Shown here one piece after another: positions 1-10,771 of a stretch of DNA of 64,000 nt. Each line of letters opens with the position of its first letter. The stretch's first letter is position 1. The stretch comes from Lycorma delicatula (lineage: Eukaryota > Arthropoda > Insecta > Hemiptera > Fulgoridae): the NCBI RefSeq assembly GCF_047948215.1, contig NC_134465.1:51491946-51555945 (forward strand), in the 5' to 3' direction. The notes below the pieces were generated by a model. That model was not told where the DNA came from. It saw only the letters and a program-made list of their open reading frames with translations, and did not search any database. The position numbers were made by a program, and so were the translations under genes.

Positions 1-595
1 TATAAAAATGAATGTTTGTCTGTCTGTATGTCTCTTATGCCTTCCTAATCCGTTCATCCGATTGCGATGAAACTTTGGTAAGTTGTTGTGCGCCCGCCCG
101 CGAAGGTTTCTGAATTAGTTTGGATCCGCTAGGTAGCGCTGTAGTCGAGATATTTTGAAAAATTGTATTTATGGACCGATCTGGCTCATATTCAGAATAC
201 ATATTAGTTATGCAAAAAGAGAAATTTTTGCAAAAACTATACCCGCTAGGTGGCGCCGGTGTTGAGATATTTACGAAACAAAGAAAGAAATATACAAATA
301 GACTTTCTTCTTCTATGAGATATAAATGGCAATGTTCGTATGTGTCCGCTATAGACTAAAAAACTACTATACCGATTTACGCGACTGGTCCGATTTAAAA
401 GGAAAGAGGGGAAATGGGGAAAAAAAAGAACCGAAAATAGGGAAAAAGAGAAGTGAAAAGGGAAATAAGGGGAAAAGTAAAAAGAGAAAAAATTTGAAAG
501 GGAAGATGGGAAACAGGGAAAAAGAGATAAAGTGAAAGGTTAAATTATATGAAGTTCCGTAATGTTAATCTTTTAAGCATTGCCGGGTCTGCTAG
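1..595 (+). mobile_element. Non-autonomous Helitron-like element (family H1), 5' end outside window
   Basis: The left edge reads TATAAAAATGAATGTTTGTC, the same 5' sequence style as the element at 13325. A purine-only block of GGGGAAA/GGGAAAAG type runs from about 400 to 535. It is followed by AGGTTAAATT..GAAGTTCCGTAATGTTAAT, which is shared with the copies at 985-1668, 24345-25040 and 54051-54908. The element ends in GCCGGGTCTGCTAG (592-595) followed by T, which fits the CTRR 3' end of Helitrons inserted between A and T. No Rep/helicase coding is present, and short open frames inside it are by-products of the purine block. Assignment to Helitrons rests on end structure and homology between copies, not on a protein. 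Confidence 0.6.
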
Positions 596-898
596 TTTAA
601 AATAAATTTCAATTACGTATTTACCTAAAGTTGAATATTGATAAGTTTTTGTACTGAAATACGGAAAATATAGAAAAATTTATGTACTCTTTATCTATCT
701 ATTAAATATTCAAATCTCTATTAAAATAAAATAATTTTAACTTAACTGTTGTGGTAATTAAAATAAATTTGTACTATCATATAAAGTGGAAGAGGGTTTT
801 TGTTTGTTCGGGATAAACAGAAAACTATACGATCAATTGCAACGAAATTTTTACACATGTATCTTGGTAAAACTGAGAAGGTTTTTGGATATATTTCA

Positions 899-900
<2 letters not shown>
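596..900. other. AT-rich stretch without recognisable feature
   Basis: Only short open frames occur, with no recognisable protein similarity. It lies between two Helitron-like copies. Confidence 0.5.

Positions 901-901
<1 letters not shown>

Positions 902-968
<67 letters not shown>
902..968. repeat. Compound microsatellite (CT)n(TA)n
   Basis: About 30 bp of CT dinucleotide repeats (902-931) pass directly into about 37 bp of TA repeats (932-968). It adjoins the 3' side of the minus-strand Helitron-like copy. TA runs sit at the same place in other copies (for example 54148-54178), so the run may have started inside the element. Confidence 0.9.
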
Positions 969-972
<4 letters not shown>

Positions 973-984
973 ACAATTAAAACT

Positions 985-1668
985 TTGATAAAACATTAAC
1001 AAAATGAACATTACGGAACTTCACAAAATTTAACCTTTCCCTTTCCCCTTTTTCCCTTTCCTCCTTTCTTTTTTCTACTTAGCCTATTTTCTTTTTCCCA
1101 TTTCCTTTTCCCCTTTTCATTTTTACAATATTCTCTTTACCTTTCCCCATTTCCACCTTCCTTTTCATAGTTTCTCCCTTTCCATCCCTCGTTTTTATTT
1201 CACTTATTTCACTCTCCCCCTTCCTCTTCCCATTACAACTTTCTTTTTCCCCTTTCCGTTTTCGGTTCCTTTTCCCCGTTTCCATCTTTTTTCTTTTTCC
1301 ATTTTCCCCTTCTTACCTTTTTATCTTCATCCCTATTACCTTTTCCAATTTTTCCCTTTTCCGACTTTTCCCCGCGCGTAAATCGGTCCAGTAGCTTTTT
1401 AGTCTATAGCGAATACACATATCGGAAACATTGAAATGGAATCATAAAATATTTAGTATACCGTGTGTTGCTTTTACATCCAACAGATAGCGCTGTTTTT
1501 GTTTTTTAAAACATGTTTTTACCTGTCACAGGTGTGACACCTTAGGTATATAAAAACACGCACGTATTCGAATGCAATGTTGTGTCAAAATTTCAAAGCA
1601 ATCAGTTAAGAACTTTTGGAGATTTAAGATTTTGAACAAACAAACATTTAAATGTTTATTTATATAGA
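985..1668 (-). mobile_element. Non-autonomous Helitron-like element (family H1), minus strand
   Basis: Read on the minus strand, it starts A|TCTATATAAATAAACATTT at 1668. It continues through the diagnostic motif 'cttaaatctccaaaagttc..ttgctttgaaattttgacac', a purine-rich block (plus-strand pyrimidines at 1020-1370), and the GTTAAATTTTGTGAAGTTCC segment at 1010-1045. The CTAG end is not visible because the copy runs into the microsatellite at 902-968. An 89-residue and a 68-residue open frame here are low-complexity artefacts. Confidence 0.6.
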
Positions 1669-1674
1669 TGTATT

Positions 1675-2015
1675 AGTAGAAATTTTCCGGTTAAAGCACA
1701 AATTTTAATGAATTGAATTAATGAACTGTTGTGAATTGTGAGGCACTATCACACCGTGTGAGCTGGGTTTGAACTAAATGATTCGAATCATTCGAATGAA
1801 TAATATTACAAAAATGATAGAATCTAATTTACGTTAAATAAAATAATATTAAATAAATTTAAATGATTTCTGTTTAATAATAATGGGCTACCCGTGGGGA
1901 CTGCGTATGAGGCTAGAGTTGTGAAGTATGCGGGCACCTGGTGGGAGACTAGATCAATCATCACCATCAACTGGTTACAAACGAGATGCCTCTGGGGTAC
2001 TGTTTTGACACGCGC
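1675..2015 (+). repeat. Dispersed repeat E, copy 1
   Basis: This roughly 340-bp segment matches the reverse complement of 51855-52200 along its length with moderate divergence. Shared landmarks include the TCAACTGGT..CAAAC segment, the 'taataatgggctacccgtgggga' region and the stretch rich in GAATCATTCGAAT. No coding capacity, TIRs or A-tail is clear, so its class is unknown. Confidence 0.6.
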
Positions 2016-3150
2016 ATAGTGATTGAAGATTCCAATCGACTGAACCAAAAGTGTCCAAAAAAGACCTATATCCAAAACAATTTGGATTTTGGAATTTTTT
2101 TTAACTGCAGTAATAAGCCCTTATTAGGAGATTTTTAACGATATATCATAAGTAGTACTTATTTTCATTGGTTCCAGAGTTGTAGCCAAATAAGTTTTTA
2201 ATTAATAAAATATTTGGAACTTACAAGGGGATGGCGCATCGGTTCGAATCAGACGTCATTTCCTTATTTTTCTAAATTTTTTTTTTTTAATTTATATTGC
2301 TTTATTAATAATTATTTTTGTTAACAAAGATGGACCACTGAATGTGAAAATAGGAGGAGAAAAGATTATGGAGGTAGAAGAATTTTGTTATTTGGGAAGT
2401 AGAATTACTAAAGATGGACGAAGCAGGAGCGATATAAAATGGCGAATAGCACAAGCTAAACGAGCCTTCAGTAAGAAATACAATTTGTTTACATCAAAAA
2501 TTAATTTAAATGTCAGGAAAAGATTTTTGAAAGTTTATGTTTGGGGTGTCGCTTTATATGGAAGTGAAACTTGGACAATCGGAGTATCTGAGAAGAAAAG
2601 ATTAGAAGCTTTTGAAATGTGGTGCTATAGGGAATGTTAAAAATCAGATGGGTGGATAGTGACAAATGAAGAGGTATTGCGGTAGATGAAGAAAGAAGCA
2701 TTTGGAAAAATATAGTTAAAAGAAGACTTGTAGGCCATATACTAAGGCATCCTGGAATAGTCGCTTTAATATTGGAAGGACAGGTAGAAGGGAAAAATTG
2801 TGTAGGCAGGCCACGTTTGGAATATGTAAAACAAATTGTTAGGGATGTAGGATGTAGAGGGTACACTGAAATGAAACGACTAGCATTAGATAGGGAATCT
2901 TGGAGAGCTGCGTCAAACCAGTCAAATGACTGAAGACCAAAAAAAAAATAATTATTATTTACCTCTGATTGTAAAAAAGGTTTTACCATAAATAATAGTT
3001 GAATAATAACATTAAAAAAATCTGAAGTTATTTGTGAAATAAAATTTTATGTAATTTTCATTTTAAAACTATGTGTATATGTAATTTAATAGGCATACAA
3101 AGAAGTCATGAAATGTCTACATCGGATTTTTTTAAGTTACAATAGTAGTA
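2016..3150 (+). repeat. Dispersed repeat A, copy 1, split by a LINE insertion
   Basis: The two outer parts (2016-2316 and 2957-3150) align end to end with the uninterrupted copy at about 14500-15000. The left part carries CCAAAAGTGTCCAAAA, TATATCATAAG.AGTACTTA, GGTTCCAGAGTT.TAGCC and GCATCGGTTCGAATC. The right part carries GAAATAAAATTTTATGTA and TGTAATTTAATAGGCATACA. The middle (2317-2946) is a separate element. Repeat A contains a perfect tRNA-type B-box-like GGTTCGAATC, so it may be SINE-derived, but no A-box is clear. Confidence 0.75.
2317..2946 (+). mobile_element. 5'-truncated non-LTR retrotransposon RT-1 (C-terminal part), pseudogene
   Basis: The frame from 2332 encodes the C-terminal third of an insect endonuclease/reverse-transcriptase type LINE, probably RTE-like. 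It shows EFCYLGSRITKDGRSRSDIK, then LYGSETWTIGVSEKKRLEAF, and in another frame a K-EGKNCVGRPRLEYVKQIV block and the terminal SNQSND. The polymerase active site is absent because of 5' truncation. Deletions around 2635-2700 break the frame. An A-tail follows the stop at 2938-2946. The copy is bounded by a 10-bp target-site duplication, AATAATTATT, at 2307-2316 and 2947-2956. Confidence 0.85.
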
Positions 3151-3357
3151 CAATAGCTTTTTTAAATAACTAATGAAAGCGGAAAATTTAGTAATAAAAC
3201 TTGCAGAGAATTAAATTCTGAGAAAATTAATGTAAATGCAACCAATAAAAAGTAATTAATAACTTCTAAAAATCGATCTTTTATTGAAGCAAAACATACG
3301 AAAAATAGTAAATTAAGTTGTAAATTAAAATAGTAAATTAGGTAAATTCAATTTTAT

Positions 3358-3660
3358 TTACTAATGAAGCCACTTTTACGAAAAAAGGAATCTTCAATTC
3401 TAAAAATAATCATTTACGGTGCGATGACAATCCACATGGTACTATGGAAACTAGTTTTCATCATAGATTTCACATTAATGTTTGGTGTGGCATTATTTAT
3501 GATAAAATTCTGGGACCATCTGTTTTCAATGAAAACCTTACGGAAGATGCATACGTTCATTTCTTGAAAATAATTTTCCGGCTAATTTGGAGGATGTACC
3601 TTAACCAACTAGATCGCAAATGATTTTCCAGTACTATGGTGCAACGCATTTTTTTTTTTT
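3358..3660 (+). pseudogene. Tc1/mariner-superfamily transposase fragment
   Basis: Starting at 3358, the frame ACT AAT GAA GCC ACT TTT reads TNEATFTKKGIFNSKNNH, then NPHGTMETSFHHRFHINVWCGI and later GPSVFNENLTEDAYVHFL. This is the central DDE core seen in mariner-like proteins with the pattern (T/S)DEA.F...G..N.HN.H.W..ENPH......H...NVW.GI. The first catalytic Asp is replaced by Asn (TNEA instead of TDEA). The frame degenerates after about 3570, and no terminal inverted repeats were found. The family match is by recognition, without an alignment. Confidence 0.75.
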
Positions 3661-4599
3661 AGTTGTTAGAGATCACTTGAATGCAATAAAACCGCTAAGT
3701 TTACCCCTTAATTTCGATCTTAAGAATTAAAATCTAACTTAATTTTAGCGAAGATACCTAAATGAGAAAAATATTTCGCCAAACTACTCGCTAACGAAGC
3801 GTTTCCGAATCTATTTTCGTTAGAATTTTCTTCTTTATTTTCACCAGTAAATTTGTTACATTCTTTGTGAATCATTCTTTATAATCAGAAGACTAAAATT
3901 CTATTTTTCTAAATATTTTTTTTAAATTATTTTGTTTTGTTTGTTACAATTGACGATGACACATGTAAGGAAGTGTGTTTGTTAATAATTTAAAAATAAA
4001 AGTTTCAGTTATTAAAAAAAAAGAATTCTCTTATAAATATTTATAAATAAAAAAACAATATGTAAATGCATATGGTGTGTAGGAGTGTATATTTAAAACT
4101 TGGACAGAATATGTATGAAAAGAACGCGTATTTGTGTTAGAATAATGAAAATAGATTTTAGGTACATTTATCAAGGCAATAAGTTTTATCTCTTTTATAT
4201 ACCTATGTAATAGTACTATTCTGTTATTTCTTGTTCGTTTCCCTTTCCTTTTCGTTTGTCTTTATCTCTTTCTCTTTCTGGAATATAGCTAATACAAGAT
4301 TGTTGTCTTTTCTTTTTTTTTTACAAAAGAATAAAAACTGGATAAAATTTCACTTTATATTTTCAAGCTATCTTTACTAAATAACGGAGAATTGTAAGAA
4401 GAGCGAGATAGAAAAGGAAGGGTTAAACGGAACGAGAAGGAAAGAAGTCTGAAAGAAAATAAGAGAGTTGTTATTGAGCTGCCTGTGATGTGGCGTACCC
4501 GTTTCTCATCAGTTGTATAAACTTTAAAATGTACTTCTTGTCTACTGCTCTATATTTCCTTTGATTTGTCTTTTTTTTATATATATATTTTTATTTTGT
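3661..4599. other. AT-rich stretch without recognisable feature
   Basis: I see no coding similarity, no TIRs and no tRNA-like boxes. A purine-rich run around 4390-4470 is not part of an identifiable repeat. Confidence 0.5.
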
Positions 4600-4608
4600 T
4601 CGTATTAC

Positions 4609-4609
<1 letters not shown>

Positions 4610-4658
<49 letters not shown>
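4610..4658. repeat. (TA)n microsatellite
   Basis: An almost uninterrupted TA run of about 48 bp. Confidence 0.9.
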
Positions 4659-4661
<3 letters not shown>

Positions 4662-4727
4662 CTTAAAATGTTATTTAAGTTTATTTTCCTCTTGATTGGA
4701 TAGAATTAAATATAATAACAATACATT

Positions 4728-5420
4728 TTTTTTTTGTCTTCAGTCATTTGACTGGTTTGATGCAGCTCTCCAAGATTCCTTATCTAGTGCTAGTCGTTTC
4801 ATTTCAGTATACCCTCTACATCCTACATCCCTAACAATTTGTTTTACATATTCCAAACATGGCCTGCCGACACAATTTTTTCCTTCTACATGTCCTTCCA
4901 ATATTAAAGCGACTATTCCAGGATGCCTTAGTATGTGGCCTATAAGCTTGTCTCTTCTTTTAACTATATTTTTCCAAATGCTTCTTTCTTCACCTATTTG
5001 TCGCAATACCTCTTCATTTGTCACTTTATCCACCCATCTGATTTTTAACATTCTCCTATAGCACTACATTTCAAAAGCTTCTAATCTTTTCTTCTCAGAT
5101 ACTCCGATTGTCCAAGTTTTACTTCCATATAAAGCGACACTCCAAACATACACTTTCAAAAATCTTTTCCTGACATTTAAATTAATGTTTGATGTAAACA
5201 AATTATATTTCTTACTGAAGGCTCGTTTCGCTTGTGCTATTCGGAATTTTATATCGCTCCTGCTTCGTCCATCTTTAGTAATTCTACTTCCCAAATAACA
5301 AAATTCTTCTACCTCCATAATCTTTTCTCCTCCTATTTTCACATTCAGTGGTCCATCTTTGTTATTTCTACTACATTTCATTACTTTTGTTTTGTTCTTG
5401 CTTATTTTCATGCGATAGTT
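4728..5420 (-). mobile_element. 5'-truncated LINE RT-1, minus strand
   Basis: The 3' end is the T-run at 4724-4735 (A-tail on the minus strand), preceded by the stop after SNQSND. Upstream on the minus strand, 5051-4740 encodes WVDKVTNEEVLRQIGEERSI.., ..LEGHVEGKNCVGRPCLEYVK and 5411-5064 encodes KISKNKTKVMKCSRNNKDGP and FCYLGSRITKDGRSRSDIKF. One interruption near 5060 separates the two frames. Homology to the longer copy at 21515 stops near 5420, so the RT catalytic core is missing. The stop point is within about 10 bases of the truncation point of the copy at 25088-25766. AATACAT at 4720-4726 and 5431-5437 may be a short target-site duplication, but this is weak. Confidence 0.85.
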
Positions 5421-5439
5421 TTTATATTTTAATACATAT

Positions 5440-5845
5440 TTTACTTAAAAATATTTTAATATTTATTTATTTCTTGGGTTAAACTATCAAGTATACAAAC
5501 TTATAAATTAAATTCACTACGTTTCACTTAGAATTCTCTAATCTTTCTTAGGTGACAATACACATTCATACACACATCAACAGAATCCTCTTGCATACAA
5601 AGAAATTAACTGATCTACCCATTCTAGATAGCAATATTTTGTCCCCACCCTTAACGTAATGGATATCCCTACTCACACATGACTCGTCGTTAGATAATTA
5701 TATGTATCTCTTTATATAAACTGACTGCTATTTCCGGTGTATTGAAACCTAATACAAATAATAAAGAATGAGAATTCAGTTGCCATTGCCATATGTCGTA
5801 GATCTATTTGAAAAGTTTAAAAAATTTCTACAAAAGGTAACTGTT
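5440..5845. other. AT-rich stretch without recognisable feature
   Basis: No coding similarity or repeat copy is recognised. Confidence 0.45.
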
Positions 5846-5847
5846 TC

Positions 5848-6110
5848 TTTTTGAACATGCTTTTCGAGATAGGTTAGCTAGATTTCATTTAATTAATTCC
5901 GGTTTGTGTCCGGAGTGTAGGGCCATTGATGATGATGTACATCTCGTCTGTGCCAAGTATGAAGCTAAATGTACTAAAGTAGCTAGATAGCTTACAGGGA
6001 TAAATTTTGATTTGATCTGCAAGCTAATTGAGAAACCGAAAGGGAATGGAACATAATTCCTACTAGCTTCCTTAAATTCTTAGCCTTACAGTGGATGACT
6101 GAGAGGAATC
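5848..6110 (+). pseudogene. Remnant of a LINE C-terminus with zinc-binding motif
   Basis: One frame reads FRDRLARFHLINSGLCPEC, then RAIDDDVHLVCAKYEAKCTK. This is the conserved post-RT/RNase H tail of I/Jockey/R1-type LINEs, where a C-x2-C...H...C motif ends the polymerase ORF (F...L..F.LI.S.LCPEC...D...H....C..Y). The Cys/His spacing is preserved. A stop follows at about 5988, and ITGINFDLICKLIE-like residues continue in frame. This LINE is unrelated to RT-1, and the rest of it is absent. Confidence 0.65.
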
Positions 6111-6144
6111 TGATGCTGTTATAGATGTACAGGTAGACTAGGAA

Positions 6145-6292
6145 GCCGGCCTCCGTGGAGCGAATGGCAGCGTCTCGGCCTATCCAGAAGTCCCCGGTTC
6201 GAATCCCGGTTTGGCTTGATATTTTCACAAGCTACATTTGTCATTCATCTCATCCTCTGAAGCGATAACTAACCCGGAGGTTAAAAAAGAAA
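6145..6292 (+). mobile_element. tRNA-derived SINE (SINE-1 family)
   Basis: The head GGAGCGAATGGCAGCGTCTC resembles a Pol III A-box region. GGTTCGAATCC at 6196-6206 is a perfect B-box. The tail contains CATCCTCTGAAG and CCCGGAGGTTAAAAAAGAAAA, and ends A-rich. A similar tail (CATCCTCTGAAG..GGTTCCGGAGGCTAAACAGAA) closes the SINE-2 copies at 33205, 37870 and 43755, although the heads differ. Confidence 0.75.
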
Positions 6293-6568
6293 AAGTTAGA
6301 ATTGGAATCCGGGTGGCAAGGGCTCGTCTGTGTGCTTAATTCGACAAGATAGAATCGATTCAGCTAACCGAGATATTCGCTGTTTGAATTAGAGGGATGT
6401 GTGGAGAAAACTCTGTTATGAAGCTGCGGTGTGCGAGGGTGTAGGCAAAGACCTTGCTCCCAAAATCGGACCAGAGCAGAGAGAGATAAGATATTTTGTC
6501 ATTAGAAGCTTATTAAATTTGTGAATCTGTTTCTTAAATTTTGTATGAATTACGAGTAAATTAATTAA
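6293..6568. other. Unassigned stretch between SINE and LINE
   Basis: It is less AT-rich than its surroundings, but no coding or repeat similarity is recognised. Confidence 0.4.
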
Positions 6569-7166
6569 TTTTTTTTTGTCTTCAGTCATTTGACTGGTTT
6601 GATGCAGCTCTCCCAAGATTCCCTATCTAGCGCTAGTCGTTTCATTCCGGTATACCCCCTACATCCTACATCACTAACAATTTGTTTTACATATTCCAAA
6701 CGTTGCCTGCTTGCATAATATTTTCCTTCTACTTGTCCCTCCAATATTAAAGCGACTATTCCAGGATGCATTAATGTGTGGCCTATAAGTCTGTCTCTTC
6801 TTTTAACTACGTTTTTCCAAATACTTCTTTCTTCATCAGTTTGCCACAGCACCTCTTCATTTGTCACTTTATCCACCGATCTGATTTTTAACATTCTCCT
6901 ATAGCACCACGTTTCAAAAGCTTCTAATCTTTTCTTCTCAGATACTCCGATCGTCTAAGTTTCACTTCCATATTAAGCTATGCTCCAAACATATACTTTC
7001 AAAAATCTTTTCCTGGCGTTTAAATTAACTTTTGATGTAAACAAATTATATTTCGCCTGTGCTATAAAAAAAATTTATATAGTTCCTGCTTCGTCCATCT
7101 TTGGTAATTCTACTTCCCAAATAACAAAATTTTTCTACCTCCATAATCTTTTCTCTTCCTATTTTA
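6569..7166 (-). mobile_element. 5'-truncated, decayed LINE RT-1, minus strand
   Basis: The T-run at 6570-6577 is the A-tail. Minus-strand frame 6894-6586 reads SVDKVTNEEVLWQTDEERSI, ..LEGQVEGKYYASRQRLEYVK and ends near IKPVK. Further upstream only fragments of YLGSRITKDGRSRSD remain, with deletions around 7050-7080. Homology stops at about 7166. It is the most diverged RT-1 copy in the window. Confidence 0.8.
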
Positions 7167-8535
7167 AATTAAATTGTAGGAAAAAATCGCCGTTTTTGCG
7201 ATGAATACTTGTTTTGTTTGTACGGTAATAGTATTTTTAGTGTATAAACTGAATAAAGTAATGATCTAAGTGCATAGTCTAACATTCAAGTTAGATATAG
7301 AACGAATTTTTGGTGTGAAATCTTCAGTGTTAGAGAAGGGCGCGATGATCGGGTTTTCGCGAATCGGTTACTTTGATAGTTGAGGGTTGTAAGTTATGGT
7401 AGATGGTCGTGATTGGAAGAGGCCATACGAAAGGGATTCTAGGTTGTGTAAATACACTGATAGAATTGTCTGCCGAGACATTTACATCGGTGGCATCCTG
7501 ACAGAGGTCAAACTGATGGCTGTGTTTTGTTATCAAGTTTAGAGGGGGTAAAAGACAACTTCTGATAAAGTTCTGGTAAAGTAAGTTCTGGTAAAGTTCT
7601 GATAAAGTTGGTACTACAAACCGATAGGGTGGTGTGGCAACCGAGATCGTTTTAAGGCGGGTGTCTTTCCCACAGAGTCGGTACACTGAACAACTATATT
7701 TATCATCAATACAGTTTTAAATAGACTAATGTAAATTCTAATAAATTTTGATTTAGACGAACGGATTTTCATAGTAAATTCAATATCATAACGTGTTAAA
7801 AAAATATTTATTTAGTATTTTTTTTAGAGATAATTCATTTTTTCGTTTAATAATAATTAAATGTTATGTATAAATAAGTTTTTCTTTAATGGCAATATTT
7901 TATGTATAGATAAATGAAAACTTATGTATTTGCATTATGTAACAGTTACATAGAGAAAGCAACAGGTTTTCGTTTAACACTAAATCCATTAAATTCACTA
8001 TTATTGTTATTATTAATGTAGTAGTAGTAATAGCATTACTTTTAGATAGAAATAACCTTTTATTCTAGTAGTCTCCTTTTTTATTTTATCGCATACTAAA
8101 TCTATTTTCCATAAACATAAATTGTATTTTTAATTTAATCTGATATACCATTAAATTTTAATTAATTTTTACCTTTTATTCTGTTCGTGTTTAATGATTT
8201 TTCCTTATATTTTACAATTAACATGATTTGAATAACTCAATTTTTTCAAAATATTTGTATTAAAATTAAAATAAATTTAAAAATAATATTACAAAATTTT
8301 TAAAAACTTGCTTTATACTTTTTAGTCGTATTTTAATCAAATTATTATCATACATTGCATGAATAGGTTAATTTGAATTTCAAAAGATAACATCATATAT
8401 TGGAATTTCTAATACTCGTATATTTAAAAAATATCAAACTAAAATATCAAAATTTTCATCCGCCAGGAACTGTGTGAATAGTACAGACCCGAGTGAATCG
8501 TCAGAAGCTGTCTCAACATACTTCCCGCCAAAAAT
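7167..8535. other. Unassigned region with one minus-strand open frame
   Basis: A 118-codon open frame on the minus strand (7686-7330) has no recognised family, and its composition resembles decayed repeat DNA. Inside it, 7555-7615 holds an irregular short repeat of TTCTGATAAAG/TTCTGGTAAAG. From 7690 to 8460 the sequence is AT-rich and featureless. I do not call a gene. Confidence 0.4.
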
Positions 8536-8540
8536 CACAT

Positions 8541-8747
<207 letters not shown>

Positions 8748-8759
8748 ATGACGAAATGT

Positions 8760-9715
8760 TGTCAAACTGGAAACCACATAAACTCCCGTACCAAATTTTT
8801 GTCTTTTTATATCAAACGGCTATCGGATTTGTTATCTGCCACCCCCAAAAACCTCGCGTAGCCGTTTTGCATATTTTTTAATTTTTTTTACACCCGAACC
8901 CTTAATTTATCGTACGATGGGAGGGATGTTTCCAAAAGTAATGAGGGAATATTGTATTGTCACCGAATCTTAGTAACTGTACAAAATTTCATCAATCTGC
9001 AATGTCAGGAAGTATATTAAATTAATGTGCAAGATTTGAGGACAAACATGAAAAAAAAAAAAAAAAAAACATTATGAGTTAAAGAAAATAAAGTAGAAAA
9101 GTTTACGATTATTAATGTGGAATAATTTTTTAAAATAAAATTTTAATTAAATTCGGTTAAAAAAAGAGGAAATAGTTAAAATTAAAAAAATTCTGGTTTA
9201 CATCTTTTTCGATTAATTTTATTTTTATTAACTTGCTTCGTAATATGTCTATATGACTGATATAAAAGCAGCTATTGATAATGATAAAAAAACAATTATC
9301 AAAAAAAAAATAATAGGTATTACATTCCAGGCTTACTAGAAACTAAGGAATAAAGTAGTTTTCAGTTACCTTATACATCGATTTGAGAAGAATACTGTGG
9401 TTTGCAGATTAACACGCCAAACCTACAAAAATGCAGTTCCTAAAAATGATGAATTTTCATTTTTGTTTCACTAAAATAACAAGCTGTTTAGTTCACATCA
9501 TTACTTTCAGGGAAAGAAACCGTCATTATTCGAACCGATTATTTAATGTAATAGATTTATCTTCCCTTTTATTATAAAAAAATAATAATTAAATAAATTA
9601 ATAGAAAATTCGTTTCACAACTTTGTTAATAAAAAAAGTTGACACAAAAGTTGTAATAATTTCCTAGGACTGGTTATTTGTTCTTATATTGGAAAAATAG
9701 ATATGCCAGAAGAAA
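8760..9715. other. AT-rich stretch without recognisable feature
   Basis: Contains A-runs (for example 9051-9069) but no coding or repeat copy that I can identify. Confidence 0.45.
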
Positions 9716-9719
9716 TTTA

Positions 9720-10250
9720 ACTAAGATTTTTTTTGGGTGGTGGTAATTTATGATGAAGTTTGTAAAATTATCATTATATTTTTAAAACAAAAATGGTTTT
9801 AAAAATTAAAAAACTGATATTTTTTTCTGCTCCCCCCTCTAAAATCACCTTCCAAGAAATTTTTCTGTTTATTATGTTAAATGGAACAAACCAAAATCAC
9901 TTCCACTAAAAAAATGTATACAACCAATAAAAAGATACCCGAGATTTCTTTTTTTGGGGAGTGGTGGGTTAAACTATGAAAATGATACTGTGTAATATTA
10001 TTACAAAAGGTTTATTATTTAAAGTTTTAATAATATAAAAATTTAAAAAAAAACAATTTTTTTTTTCAAAATTAAAAAAATATCTATATTTTTAAACTTT
10101 GATCGGCTCTCTCACCACCACTATTGCTCGAAAAGTATTTCTTTTTTTTTACTAGTTTGAATTACTAATATTTCCAGGAAGACATCAAAAAATTTTGTGT
10201 AAAAAAAGCAATAAATAAAAAGATAGCGTTTTCGATTTTTGGGGAGGGGA

Positions 10251-10287
<37 letters not shown>

Positions 10288-10515
10288 GTAATACGCATAT
10301 CCGCATGTACTGATTTTAATATAAAGTGAGGTTATATTTTCAAAATGTTGAGAAAATTGACCCCCAAGACTCTCCCTACCACCAGGAGATATTAAACTTA
10401 AAATTTTACGAACAAATTGCCCCATATACACGAGTTTCTGAACAAAATTTCATTAAAATCGGTTTATCCAGTTAAAAGTTATTAACCTTCAAATACGCCA
10501 ACACATGTACGTAGA
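9720..10515 (-). repeat. Dispersed repeat F, minus strand
   Basis: The right part read on the minus strand (ACATGTGTTGGCGTA..GGTTAATAACTTTTAACTGG..AACCGATTTTAATGAAATTT) matches the plus strand at 27775-27840. Within 9720-10260 a motif of TTTTTTGGGGAG/GGTGG type followed by purine-poor sequence recurs, and a 29-base A-run lies at about 10257-10285. No coding sequence is present. The 'aaccgattttgatgaaatttgg' pattern is common in non-autonomous insect DNA repeats, but I cannot name the family. Confidence 0.5.
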
Positions 10516-10771
10516 CTCTCTTACGAACATTTTGTTTTTTGGGTCATGAAACATCGAGAAATGCGGGAAAACTCATACTCCATTTTTTGAATGATTATAA
10601 TACTTATTACAGCACAACTCAGCACAAGAATCATACCAGTTACATTTCATAACTAATATATTTGTCTTCAGAAATTGTAAAAAGTTAAAAACTACCCATT
10701 TTTACTATTTTACCTAACATATTTTTCCGTGTACATCATGGAAAAAAAATCGACAAATATATTCTATTAAT

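Noticed and set aside
2513..2989. 158-codon minus-strand open frame
   Set aside because: Antisense of the RT-1 LINE. The same antisense frame recurs at 4696-5061 and 22389-22628.
7330..7686. 118-codon minus-strand frame as a host gene
   Set aside because: No recognised domain. It contains an irregular short repeat and has no splice or promoter context, so it is only mentioned as unassigned.
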